This document shows, in pieces, positions 43,502 through 52,338 of a stretch of 64,000 bases of DNA. This stretch comes from an uncultured Lachnospiraceae bacterium (lineage in GTDB: Bacteria > Bacillota > Clostridia > Lachnospirales > Lachnospiraceae), in NCBI GenBank assembly GCA_910578885.1, contig CAJTSH010000019.1, positions 1-64,000 on the forward strand, in the 5' to 3' direction. Positions within the stretch are counted from its first letter, which is position 1; every line of letters begins with the position of its first letter. Under the pieces are notes generated by a model that made no database searches, was not told where the DNA came from, and was given only the letters and a program-made list of their open reading frames with translations. The position numbers and the translations under genes were made by a program.

Positions 43502-45583
43502 TTATTCAGCCAAGGCCGCTTTTTTTTCTTCCACATATCCGCATTGTGCATCCGCACATGCCAGTTTGTTCCCTTTTTCCACTAAATAACCGCCGCATTT
43601 CGGGCATTTTTTGTCAGTAGGCTTCGCCCACGACATAAAATCACATTCCGGATTATCTTCACAGCCATAGTATTTTCTTCCTTTTTTGGTCTTTTTGAGC
43701 ACAACTTCTTTCCCGCATTTCGGACAGGGAATTCCGATTTTTTCCAGATATGGCTTTGTGTTCCTGCAATCCGGAAAACCGGGACATGCCAAAAATTTAC
43801 CGTGCGGACCATATTTTACAACCATGTTGCGCCCGCATTCTTCGCAGATGACGTCCGTCACCTCATCCGCGATTTTCACCTTCTCCAAATCCTTCTCGGC
43901 TGTCATCACCGCTTCATCTAAATCCGGATAGAAATTACTTACCACCGTTTTCCAGTTAATTTCACCATCTTCTACCTTATCCAGCAAAGATTCCAGATTT
44001 GCGGTAAAATGCTCATCCACAATACTCGGAAACGCCTCCGTCATAATGGAATTGACCGCCTCGCCAAGCTCTGTCACATATAGGTTTTTATTCTCCTTCA
44101 CGACATATCTTCTCGCCAGAATCGTCGTAATGGTCGGGGAATAGGTACTCGGACGTCCGATTCCAAGCTCCTCTAACGCCTTTACAAGCGACGCCTCCGT
44201 ATAATGAGCCGGCGGCTGGGTAAAATGCTGCTTCTCCTCATATGAATCCAGTGTCAGTTCCGTATCGGTATCTATGGATTTTAAGAGCACATTTCCTTTT
44301 GTCTTCTCATCCTCATCCCCGCTGTAGACCGCCAGAAAACCTTCAAATGCCACCTTAGAGGCAGCCACCGTAAACACATAACCGTTTGCTCCAATCCGAA
44401 CAGAGGTCGTCTCATATTTCGCACTGCTCATCCGGCTTGCAGTAAAACGGTTCCATATCAATTGATACAGCCGGAACTGGTCTCGGGATAAGGACTCCTT
44501 TACTGCTGCCGGAGTCCTTGTTATATCAGAAGGGCGGATTGCCTCATGGGCGTCCTGTATTTTGGCTGACTTTTTCTTTTCCTCCACAGAGGCGGCCACG
44601 TAATTCTCGCCATATGCCCCTGCAATGTGTGTTCTTGCCGCCTGATCCGCTTCCTCTGAAATCCGGACAGAATCCGTTCTCAGATAGGTGATCAGACCTA
44701 CGGTGCCCATCCCCTTTACGTCCACGCCTTCATATAACTGCTGTGCAAGCCGCATCGTCTTCTGCGTGGAAAAATTCAATACCTTGGAAGCCTCCTGCTG
44801 TAAGGTACTGGTAATAAACGGCTGCGGCGCCCTCTTCGTCCGCTCACCTTTTTTCACATCCAAAACCTTGTATTTAGCGTCTTTCAATTCAGCAAGTATT
44901 TCATCCATCTGTTCTTTGGAGGAAATAGCGATTTTTTCTTTTTCCGTTCCATAGAACTTGGCGCTTAGCGGCTTCTTCTCTCCGGCAACTGCAAACTGCG
45001 CGTCCAATGTCCAATACTCTTGCGGAATAAATGCGTTGATTTCATTTTCGCGGTCACAGATGATCCGAAGCGCTACGGACTGCACGCGCCCGGCGCTAAG
45101 CCCCCGCTTCACCTTTGCCCAGAGCAGCGGACTAATCCGATAGCCCACCATGCGGTCCAGCATTCTTCTTGCCTGCTGTGCATTGACCAAATCCATATCT
45201 ATCTCTCTTGCCTGCTTTAACGATGCTTTCACTGCATTCTTGGTAATCTCATTAAAGCTGATGCGGTATACCTTTTTATTCTCTAAATTCAGCGACTTGG
45301 ACAAATGCCAGGAAATTGCTTCCCCTTCACGGTCAGGGTCGGTCGCAAGATAAATTTTATCTGCTTTCTTTACTTCCTTACGCAGCTTCGCCAAGACCTC
45401 GCCTTTTCCCCGAATTGTAATATACTTCGGCTCAAAGCCGTGCTCTACGTCTATTCCCATCTGGCTTTTTGGCAGATCCCTCACATGACCGTTTGAAGCA
45501 GCAACCTCATAATTTTTCCCCAAGAATTTTTTAATCGTCTTCACCTTTGCAGGCGATTCCACTATGACTAGATACTTTGCCAT
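43502..45583 (-). CDS. topA: DNA topoisomerase I
   Basis: A 693-residue type IA topoisomerase that relaxes negative supercoils. The TOPRIM domain starts with LVIVESPAKVKTIKKFLG and contains TDPDREGEAISWHL; the catalytic Tyr is in GLITYLRTDSVRIS. Three C-terminal four-Cys zinc motifs begin with CEECGRN, CPKCGKE and CPKCGGY. It follows dprA by 19 bases, so yifB-dprA-topA is likely one operon. Confidence 0.97.
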   Translation of the reverse strand: MAKYLVIVESPAKVKTIKKFLGKNYEVAASNGHVRDLPKSQMGIDVEHGFEPKYITIRGKGEVLAKLRKEVKKADKIYLATDPDREGEAISWHLSKSLNLENKKVYRISFNEITKNAVKASLKQAREIDMDLVNAQQARRMLDRMVGYRISPLLWAKVKRGLSAGRVQSVALRIICDRENEINAFIPQEYWTLDAQFAVAGEKKPLSAKFYGTEKEKIAISSKEQMDEILAELKDAKYKVLDVKKGERTKRAPQPFITSTLQQEASKVLNFSTQKTMRLAQQLYEGVDVKGMGTVGLITYLRTDSVRISEEADQAARTHIAGAYGENYVAASVEEKKKSAKIQDAHEAIRPSDITRTPAAVKESLSRDQFRLYQLIWNRFTASRMSSAKYETTSVRIGANGYVFTVAASKVAFEGFLAVYSGDEDEKTKGNVLLKSIDTDTELTLDSYEEKQHFTQPPAHYTEASLVKALEELGIGRPSTYSPTITTILARRYVVKENKNLYVTELGEAVNSIMTEAFPSIVDEHFTANLESLLDKVEDGEINWKTVVSNFYPDLDEAVMTAEKDLEKVKIADEVTDVICEECGRNMVVKYGPHGKFLACPGFPDCRNTKPYLEKIGIPCPKCGKEVVLKKTKKGRKYYGCEDNPECDFMSWAKPTDKKCPKCGGYLVEKGNKLACADAQCGYVEEKKAALAE

Positions 45584-45602
45584 AACCCCTTGCTCCTTTT
45601 CC

Positions 45603-46691
45603 TTACATATTTAGGGTTCGTATATAATAATTTTGAAATGTTTCCCGGATATACCCGCCCTCTTCCAATCCTGCGAGCAGCCGGATACATTCCGAGGTTT
45701 CAAATCCTGTTGCATTTATAATTTCATTTATATTTTTTGGTTGCAAATCTAGTACACTATACAACAGCATTTCTTCTTTTTCAAGTAAATTTTTTGAAAA
45801 GTTTTTCTTAATTTCCTTTTTATTTTTGTAAATCCCAATATCCGTCAGAAAATCTTCCGGTGAGAGTATCATACCCGCTCCCTGTTTAATCAGACGGTTG
45901 CAGCCCCCGCTCAGTTTATCTCCCAATCTTCCCGGAACCGCATAAATTTCCCGCCCCTGTTCCAACGCCGCATCTGCTGTAATCAGGGAACCGCTTTTCT
46001 CCCGAGCTTCCACCACCACCAGAATATCGCACAGACCGCTGATTATCCGGTTCCTCATTGGAAAATTCTTAGCAAGCGGCGGTGTTCCCGGCGGATACTC
46101 GGAAAGAATCCCGCCATCTTTTAAAATCTTTTCATAGAGTCTTTCATTTCCCGCCGGATAGCAGATATCCGTCCCGCAGCCAAGCACTGCATAGGTATTC
46201 CCCGCTCCCCGTAGGGCGCCGTAATGCCCTGCGCTGTCAATTCCCTTTGCCATTCCGCTTACAATCTCAACCTCTGCTTTTGCCAGCGTTTCCCCTAGCA
46301 TGCCCGCTATCTCTCTCCCATACTCTGAGCACAGCCTTGCGCCTACAATTGCTGCCGATTTACTTTCTTCCTTAGGCAGCTCTCCTCTTATGAAAAGCCC
46401 ATATGGCGCATCCGGTAATGTCCGCAGCCGATTTGGATATTCTTTTTCTTCAATTGTTACAAGCCGAATGTCTTTTTTCAGTAATTGTTCCCATGACGCT
46501 TCTATCTCCGTTTCTTTTTTTGACTCAATCAGCTTGTCCGCTGTCTCTTCCCGCAGATATGGTATTCTCAAAAGCTGTTTCTTTTCCAGACGATAAATCT
46601 CTTCGGCGCTTCCAAAGCGCTCAAGTAAACAATGTATCTGTTTTACCCCGATCAGATTCACCATACATGCTAACCAGTATTTATAGTTCAT
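45603..46691 (-). CDS. dprA: DNA-processing protein DprA
   Basis: A 362-residue DprA/Smf that loads RecA on incoming single-stranded DNA during transformation. The Rossmann core is visible in AIVGARLCSEYGREIAG and IVSGMAKGIDSAGH, with NRIISGLCDILVVVEAREKSGSLITA later. A C-terminal winged-helix part (about 310-360) completes the protein. Natural competence is not implied by this gene alone. It starts 3 bases after the YifB gene. Confidence 0.95.
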   Translation of the reverse strand: MNYKYWLACMVNLIGVKQIHCLLERFGSAEEIYRLEKKQLLRIPYLREETADKLIESKKETEIEASWEQLLKKDIRLVTIEEKEYPNRLRTLPDAPYGLFIRGELPKEESKSAAIVGARLCSEYGREIAGMLGETLAKAEVEIVSGMAKGIDSAGHYGALRGAGNTYAVLGCGTDICYPAGNERLYEKILKDGGILSEYPPGTPPLAKNFPMRNRIISGLCDILVVVEAREKSGSLITADAALEQGREIYAVPGRLGDKLSGGCNRLIKQGAGMILSPEDFLTDIGIYKNKKEIKKNFSKNLLEKEEMLLYSVLDLQPKNINEIINATGFETSECIRLLAGLEEGGYIRETFQNYYIRTLNM

Positions 46692-46694
46692 ATG

Positions 46695-48248
46695 CTATCC
46701 CTCCCATATTTTTTTATCAAAACTGCGATAGCAGACCGCTTCTGCCAAATGGCGCTGTTCGATTTTTTCACTCTCCTCCATATCTGCCAAGGTACGCGCT
46801 ACTTTCAAGACTTTATGGTAAGCTCTTGCCGAGAGCTCCAGTCTTTGATAAACATGATACATGTACTGCCGCTGCGTTTCTCCCAGCGGACAGTATTCCT
46901 CAATCAGGGATGACGGTATCCGGCTGTTATAGCGTATACTTGTTCCTTGAAAACGCTTTTTCTGGATGGCATGTACCCGAAGAACCCGCTCGCGTATTTC
47001 CTTCGAAGTCTCATTGCGCGCTCCCTTTCCCGTCAATTCTTCATATTCCAGCCTTGGCGCCTCTACGCAGATATCCATTCGGTCTAACAGCGGCTGGCTG
47101 AGCTTACTCAGATAATGACGGAGCTGGCGCTCTGTACACCTGCACTTATTTCTATCCGGATAGTATCCGCAAGCACAAGGATTCATTGCCCCGACTAACA
47201 GAAAATCCGCCGGATAATGGTAAGTTCCGTTTAGCCGGACAAGCGAAATCTGTTTCTCCTCCAACGGCTGCCGCAGCACTTCTAATGTAGACCGGTCAAA
47301 TTCTGTCATTTCGTCCAAAAATAATATGCCGCTGTGGGCAAGCGTTATTTCTCCCGGCTTCGGATATCTTCCGCCGCCGGCAAGCCCTTGCGGACTGATG
47401 GTATGATGAGGATTCCGAAAAGGTCTTCTTTCGATCAATGTTTCTCTCTCCGCAAGCAGACCGCTGACACTGTATATTTTTGAAATTTCCAACTGTTCCT
47501 CTCTTGTCAGCGGAGGAAGGATTCCTGCAATCCGTTTCGCCGCCATCGTCTTACCGGCGCCCGGTGGTCCGCTCATCAGAAGGTTATGCATACCGGATAC
47601 TGCCACTTCACAGGCATGCTTTAAAAACTGCTGTCCGTTGATTTCCGCAAAATCCGGCGCTGTCTCTTCTTTCCTCTGTCCAGTTGCAGTTTCTATCCTT
47701 CCGGTTATTTCCTGCTCAACACAGGGTTCCTCTTCGCTCTGCCCGTCTAAAAACCGGATAACCTGTCTTAGATTTTTCATTCCATAAATCTTAATTCCTT
47801 CTATCAAAGACGCCTCTTGTACATTCTTCGCCGCCACCATGCAGCGGCTTATCCCTCTCCGCTTTGCCTCCGCCACCATCGGCAGAATTCCTTCTACCGG
47901 AAGCACGTCTCCGTTCAACCCGACTTCTCCCGCTACCAACATATTGGATAACTTCTCCCGCTTTATCATGCCAAGTGACGATAAAATTGCTACTGCAATC
48001 GGTAAATCAAAAGAAGCTCCGGATTTCCTTACATCAGCAGGAGAAAGATTCACCGTAATCCGCTTTGCCGGAATCCGGCAGCCAGAGTTACGGAGCGCCG
48101 TTTTCACCCGTTCCCTTGCTTCCTTTACCTCTGAGCCAAGCAGGCCTACCATTTCAAATACCGGCATTCCGTCGCTGACATCTGCCTCCACCGACACCTC
48201 AATGCTCTCGATTCCACGCACAATTGCCGTTGAAACCACACTATACAT
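46695..48248 (-). CDS. YifB/ComM-family Mg-chelatase-like AAA ATPase
   Basis: A 517-residue protein. The N-terminal ChlI-type domain (about 20-165) includes VEVSVEADVSDGMPVFEMVGL; Walker A is LLMSGPPGAGKTMAAKRIAG, Walker B ILFLDEMTEFDR, and the C-terminal part has a Cys cluster (NPCACGYYPDRNKCRC). In Gram-negatives ComM is a branch-migration helicase in transformation. The dprA neighbour supports a role in DNA uptake or recombination. Confidence 0.93.
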   Translation of the reverse strand: MYSVVSTAIVRGIESIEVSVEADVSDGMPVFEMVGLLGSEVKEARERVKTALRNSGCRIPAKRITVNLSPADVRKSGASFDLPIAVAILSSLGMIKREKLSNMLVAGEVGLNGDVLPVEGILPMVAEAKRRGISRCMVAAKNVQEASLIEGIKIYGMKNLRQVIRFLDGQSEEEPCVEQEITGRIETATGQRKEETAPDFAEINGQQFLKHACEVAVSGMHNLLMSGPPGAGKTMAAKRIAGILPPLTREEQLEISKIYSVSGLLAERETLIERRPFRNPHHTISPQGLAGGGRYPKPGEITLAHSGILFLDEMTEFDRSTLEVLRQPLEEKQISLVRLNGTYHYPADFLLVGAMNPCACGYYPDRNKCRCTERQLRHYLSKLSQPLLDRMDICVEAPRLEYEELTGKGARNETSKEIRERVLRVHAIQKKRFQGTSIRYNSRIPSSLIEEYCPLGETQRQYMYHVYQRLELSARAYHKVLKVARTLADMEESEKIEQRHLAEAVCYRSFDKKIWEG

Positions 48249-48330
48249 GTACTTCCCTTCTCTCTATTCATTATCATTTGGGATATTTCCGGCAGAATAC
48301 CGGATTATAGATGCTATTGCATCCAAAGAT

Positions 48331-48371
48331 AAAAAAGATGGACTCATCATACCATGAATTCCACCTTTTTG
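48331..48371 (-). terminator. intrinsic terminator of sigK
   Basis: On the minus strand AAAAAGGTGGA (48370-48360) pairs with TCCATCTTTTT (48342-48332) across a 17-base loop, with one G-T pair, and ends in a T tract. It begins a few bases after the sigK stop. Confidence 0.65.
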
Positions 48372-48377
48372 AAAGAG

Positions 48378-49010
48378 TTATTCCATATTTTCTTCAAAAC
48401 TTTTCTGTAATTTTCCGATTGCCTTCTTCTCAATGCGGCTCACATAAGAGCGGGATATCTTCAACTGCTTTGCAATCTCCCGCTGCGTCAGCGGTATTTC
48501 TCCCTTCAAGCCATAACGTTTACACAGGATTTCCTGTTCCCTTTCTGTAAGTTCCTGCGGAATCAGTTCATAGAGCCGTTTCACGTTCTTGCCATATTCC
48601 ATCTGCTCAATCACGTCCGGCTCGTCATTTTCCATGATATCAAACAGGTTAATCTGATTTCCCTCTTTGTCGGTGCCGATTGGCTCATACAGGGATACTT
48701 CCCTTGCGCTCTTACGTTTGGAACGCAGATACATCAGCATTTCATTGTCAATACATCTCGCCGCATAGGTTGCGAGCCTGCTGCCTCTGGAATCATCGTA
48801 AGTACCGATTGCTTTTATCAGTCCGATGGTTCCGATAGATATCATATCTTCCATATCCTCTTCCACATTCTGATATTTCTTTGCCACATGTGCCACCAGC
48901 CGCATATTCCGTTCAATCAATGTATGCTTTGCTTCAAGGCTGCCTTCTTTCATTTGTTTTAGACATTCTTTTTCTTCCTGCATGCTCAAGGGCGTTTGAA
49001 ATGTTTTCAC
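48378..49010 (-). CDS. sigK: sporulation sigma factor sigma-K
   Basis: A 210-residue late mother-cell sigma factor. Region 2 reads NMRLVAHVAKKYQNVEEDMEDMISIGTIGLIKAIGTYD and region 4 LTQREIAKQLKISRSYVSRIEKKAI, both typical of SigK. GTG 49010 is chosen (MKTFQTPLS, with AAAAGGTA upstream); an ATG at 49115 overlaps the divergent gene. With this start there is no pro-sequence, as in C. difficile. The gene is not split by a skin element. It indicates a spore-forming lineage. Confidence 0.92.
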   Translation of the reverse strand: MKTFQTPLSMQEEKECLKQMKEGSLEAKHTLIERNMRLVAHVAKKYQNVEEDMEDMISIGTIGLIKAIGTYDDSRGSRLATYAARCIDNEMLMYLRSKRKSAREVSLYEPIGTDKEGNQINLFDIMENDEPDVIEQMEYGKNVKRLYELIPQELTEREQEILCKRYGLKGEIPLTQREIAKQLKISRSYVSRIEKKAIGKLQKSFEENME

Positions 49011-49113
49011 GAGCAGTACCTTTTCAGCGAATTTATTATATTCTATGAATCGGTCATGTTCTAAGTGCCTTTCCCTCTTTTCTTCCCGAAATTTTTCTAT
49101 TATAATAGGTGTC

Positions 49114-50028
49114 ATGGAACGTATATTAGACTATAAAATAGAAGAAAAAGACGACGGACTAATTGTCCGCAGATATTTAGAGGACAGAGGATATTCCCAT
49201 GCCGTACTGGTACGATTGAAAAAGACAGACTGCGGAATTCTGATAAACAATAGTTGGCGCTGCGTCAACGACAGCCTGCACACCGGCGATCTTTTACGGA
49301 TCACCTTGCGGGAAGAAGAAGAAAATACACAGATTCTTCCGGTATCTCTTCCGCTGTCTATTCTTTATGAAGATAAAGATATTTTAGTAGCAGATAAGCC
49401 CGCCGGCATGCCAATCCACCCATCCATGCACAATTACGGCAATACTCTCGCCAATGCGGTGATGTATTATTTCAAAGAGCAGAAAATCCCCTATACCTTC
49501 CGCTGCATAAACCGGTTGAACCGGGACACGACAGGACTTACGGTTCTGGCAAAGCATTCCTTAAGCAGCGCCATTTTATCCCGCCAAATGGCAAAACGCA
49601 GGATTCACCGCACCTATCTCGCCATCGTTGAGGGCATGACCCCCGATTCGGGAACGATTGACGCACCTATCGCCAGAAAAGACGGTTCTGCCATTGAGCG
49701 CATTGTTGACCCGCGCTGCGGAGAAACAGCCGTTACCCATTACAAACGAATTGCCTTCCACGACGGACTGTCACTGATTGCGCTGCAATTAGAAACCGGA
49801 CGGACACACCAGATTCGTGTCCATATGAAGCATATCGGACACCCCTTGATCGGAGACTTTCTCTATCATCCTGATATGTCCCGGATACAAAGACAGGCGC
49901 TCCACTCTTACCGGCTGGATTTCATGCATCCGATTACGGAACAGCCCTGTGAATTCTATGCGCCCCTGCCTGCGGATATGGCGGAGCTGTTCCCGGAATT
50001 TTCTCTTTTCAATCAATCTTTCTTTTAA
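49114..50028 (+). CDS. RluA-family pseudouridine synthase homologue with Asn at the catalytic Asp position
   Basis: A 304-residue RluA-type protein with an S4-like N-terminal part (about 12-70), DKPAGMPIHPSMHNYGNTLAN and a C-terminal LETGRTHQIRVHMKHIGHPLIGDFLY. The motif normally read HRLDxxTSG is NRLNRDTTG at 133-141, so the catalytic Asp is Asn136 (codon AAC). Loss of activity or an unusual mechanism would follow. ATG 49114 has only a weak AGGTG site 3 bases upstream. It is divergent from sigK. Confidence 0.88.
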   Translation: MERILDYKIEEKDDGLIVRRYLEDRGYSHAVLVRLKKTDCGILINNSWRCVNDSLHTGDLLRITLREEEENTQILPVSLPLSILYEDKDILVADKPAGMPIHPSMHNYGNTLANAVMYYFKEQKIPYTFRCINRLNRDTTGLTVLAKHSLSSAILSRQMAKRRIHRTYLAIVEGMTPDSGTIDAPIARKDGSAIERIVDPRCGETAVTHYKRIAFHDGLSLIALQLETGRTHQIRVHMKHIGHPLIGDFLYHPDMSRIQRQALHSYRLDFMHPITEQPCEFYAPLPADMAELFPEFSLFNQSFF

Positions 50029-50042
50029 TATAAGAAAATAGC

Positions 50043-50071
50043 TTGAGTTTTTTCTTCACCAGTGTTATAAT
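50043..50071 (+). promoter_or_regulatory. sigma-A type promoter of the coiled-coil gene
   Basis: TTGAGT at 50043-50048 and TATAAT at 50066-50071 with 17 bases between, about 34 bases before the ATG at 50105. Confidence 0.8.
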
Positions 50072-50104
50072 TTTCTTACTTTCACAGAAAAAGGAGGTGA
50101 CACC

Positions 50105-50458
50105 ATGACAGACCGCGAAATTTTAGAACAGCTTATTTCTGGACAGCAGCTTATTTTAAGCCGATTGGATTCCTTGGAATCCAGAATGGACTCCCTTGAA
50201 TCCAGAATGGACTCCCTTGAATCCAGAGTTGCCAAACTTGAGCAGACAGTTTCCGCAATTAAGCTGCATCTGGAAAACATTACAGACAAGAATATCAGTA
50301 TTCTTGCAGAAAACCATCTAATGCTGGTTCAGAAGCTCAATCAGGCAGTTGAATATTCCGACAAGAATCAGATTTATGAAGTAAAGGTCAATTACTTGGA
50401 AGAAGACGTCAAATTTTTGAAGTCAGAAGTCGAAAAGATAAATTCACGCATTGCATAG
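50105..50458 (+). CDS. small coiled-coil protein with LESRMDS repeats
   Basis: A 117-residue cytoplasmic protein. Residues 22-42 are three heptads of the type LESRMDS, encoded by 21-base tandem repeats, and further heptads follow (KLEQTVSAIKLHLENI, VKVNYLEEDVKFLKSEVEKI). It should form a parallel coiled coil. There is no enzyme domain and no family with a known role. A strong AAGGAGGTGACACC site precedes the ATG, and it has its own promoter. Confidence 0.75.
   Translation: MTDREILEQLISGQQLILSRLDSLESRMDSLESRMDSLESRVAKLEQTVSAIKLHLENITDKNISILAENHLMLVQKLNQAVEYSDKNQIYEVKVNYLEEDVKFLKSEVEKINSRIA
50168..50230 (+). repeat. three 21-bp tandem repeats
   Basis: Units of the form TTGGAATCCAGAATGGACTC occur three times, two of them differing by one base, within the coiled-coil gene. 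Each unit adds one heptad (LESRMDS), so slippage would change the protein by exact heptads and keep the frame. Confidence 0.9.
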
Positions 50459-50631
50459 TTTTTCCCATTTCTCTATTTCTATTTTTCTTTTATCTAATTT
50501 CTTTATCGACAGTTATCTTTGCAAACATCATAATAACAAATAAGAAAATGTGCACCCTTATCTTTTCACTTCCGTACATTTATTTCATGGGGGAGCTTTT
50601 TTCAGCGCTGTAAATCAGCTCCCTCAACAAA

Positions 50632-51636
50632 CTATCGAATCCTCTCAGGGAATCCTACTTTCTTCTGCACCTTCCGCAGCGTCTTCATTGCATAATAATT
50701 CGCCTTATCTGCATTTTCCTTAATAATCTCATCAATATACGCCTTATCCTTAGAAAGCTCCGCAAAACGCTCCTGAACCGGCTTAAGCGCAGATACAACC
50801 GACTCGCCGACTGCCAGCTTCAGATCCCCGTATCCGCTGCCATCAAACTCTTTTACCGCTTCCTCCGATGTCTTACCTGTGCAGGCACAGTAAATATCCA
50901 GCAGGTTCTTAATCCCCGGCTGTTCATCCGTATATGCAATTCTAGCCATAGAATCCGTTACGGCACGTTTGAATTTACGGATAATTGTATCAGGATCATC
51001 CATCAGATATACGCTGGCATTCGGATTCTCATCCGACTTTGACATCTTCTTCGCCGGATCCTGAAGGCTCATAATCTTCGCTCCGGATTTGCCTACATAC
51101 GGCTCCGGAATAGTAAACACGTCTCCATAGACTCCGTTAAAACGCTGCGCAATGTCCCTTGTAATCTCAAGATGCTGCATCTGGTCAATCCCGACCGGAA
51201 CCACGTCCGCCTGATATAATAAAATATCGGCAGCCATCAGAACCGGATAGGTAAACAATCCTGCATTGATATTGTCCGCATGTTTTGCCGCCTTGTCTTT
51301 AAACTGGGTCATACGGTTCAACTCGCCCATATAGGTAAAGCAATTTAAAATCCATGATAATTCCGCATGTCCCGATACATGCGACTGATAATAAATGCAG
51401 TTCTTTTTGGGATCAAGTCCCGCCGCAATGTATAGGGTCAAAAGATTTCTGGCTCTTTTCCGAAGCTCCGCTGGATCCTGTCTTACCGTAATGGAATGTA
51501 AATCTACTACACTGTAAAAGCATTCATATTCATCGCTTAACTTTACCCAGTTCTGCAAGGCGCCCAAATAATTCCCAATCGTCAGGGTTCCCGTTGCCTG
51601 CATCCCGCTAAATAACACTTTCTTTCCGTCAATCAT
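50632..51636 (-). CDS. trpS: tryptophanyl-tRNA synthetase
   Basis: A 334-residue class I aminoacyl-tRNA synthetase charging tRNA-Trp. The HIGH-type motif appears as TGTLTIGNYLGALQNW and the second signature as KKMSKSDENPN. Length is normal. A GC hairpin sits just before the AAGGAGGAAAT ribosome binding site and matches one before gltX. It lies 52 bases after the DUF5662 gene; no T-box was recognised. Confidence 0.96.
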   Translation of the reverse strand: MIDGKKVLFSGMQATGTLTIGNYLGALQNWVKLSDEYECFYSVVDLHSITVRQDPAELRKRARNLLTLYIAAGLDPKKNCIYYQSHVSGHAELSWILNCFTYMGELNRMTQFKDKAAKHADNINAGLFTYPVLMAADILLYQADVVPVGIDQMQHLEITRDIAQRFNGVYGDVFTIPEPYVGKSGAKIMSLQDPAKKMSKSDENPNASVYLMDDPDTIIRKFKRAVTDSMARIAYTDEQPGIKNLLDIYCACTGKTSEEAVKEFDGSGYGDLKLAVGESVVSALKPVQERFAELSKDKAYIDEIIKENADKANYYAMKTLRKVQKKVGFPERIR

Positions 51637-51649
51637 TATTTCCTCCTTC

Positions 51650-51668
51650 TGGCGTGTTTTTCACGCCA
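51650..51668 (-). promoter_or_regulatory. leader hairpin before trpS
   Basis: On the minus strand TGGCGTG and CACGCCA pair perfectly around an AAAAA loop, followed directly by GAAGGAGGAAA. The same arrangement occurs before gltX (60432-60450). It could protect the 5' end or tune translation of both synthetases. Confidence 0.7.
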
Positions 51669-51688
51669 TCCATGTAGATTTGGAAGTT

Positions 51689-52249
51689 TCACCTCCAAAC
51701 TCTTGTCCTCTTTTCCTTCTTGTTTTTCAAAACTTCTCTGCGGATATAGTCAAAGGTTTCGTCCTCTCCCTGATCCGCCAGCATATGCAAAAGCCGCTCT
51801 AACAGCTCCCTTGTCTCCTCATGCAGCATATAGTGGTCTTTCCCATGCTCGTAATACAGAAGCGGGCTTTCGTCCGTATATTTATCCTTCTGATAATTCT
51901 TAGATGCGCTCATTCGGTCTATGAACATCTCCACTACGTACTTCACCGGCATCTTCATACCGGTCATATTTCGCTGTCCATCCAGCCCATAATCAATCCA
52001 GTATTCCAGATGATGCTTATTGCGTCCCTTATGATGCAGCCATGCAAGTGAGCAGCCGTTCTTTTCCCGCTCTGCGTTATTTGGACTTTTATCCCCTTGA
52101 TAATATCTGCACCCTACCAAAAACTCTACGGGCGAATACTTGGACAGATCATGCAAGAGCCCTTGCTTATACAGCCCTACCTTAAAACATCCCCGCCTCA
52201 CCAGACGCTTATGATTTCGAATCGTGCAAAAATGCCCCCACGCTTTCAT
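51689..52249 (-). CDS. DUF5662-family protein, possible HD-type hydrolase
   Basis: A 186-residue protein. The motif GLLHDLSKYSPVEF near residue 30 and WLHHKGRNKHHLEYW near residue 75 offer His and Asp residues arranged like a metal-dependent HD hydrolase, but no substrate is known. The C-terminus is Lys/Arg-rich. It is upstream of trpS on the same strand. The family call is from memory of the His-rich motifs. Confidence 0.65.
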   Translation of the reverse strand: MKAWGHFCTIRNHKRLVRRGCFKVGLYKQGLLHDLSKYSPVEFLVGCRYYQGDKSPNNAEREKNGCSLAWLHHKGRNKHHLEYWIDYGLDGQRNMTGMKMPVKYVVEMFIDRMSASKNYQKDKYTDESPLLYYEHGKDHYMLHEETRELLERLLHMLADQGEDETFDYIRREVLKNKKEKRTRVWR

Positions 52250-52338
52250 GTACCGCTCCTCATTTATTCTACTAAAACAAAAATCAATCTTCTATATTTT
52301 ACCACAATTATACCTATTTAAAATCCATAGATAAACTG

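Noticed and set aside
49101..49116. TATAAT directly before the RluA start, suggesting a leaderless message
   Set aside because: No acceptable -35 is found at the right distance, and the hexamer is part of a 12-base palindrome.
50589..50623. Hairpin GGGAGCT/AGCTCCC after trpS as terminator
   Set aside because: No U tract on either strand follows the stem.
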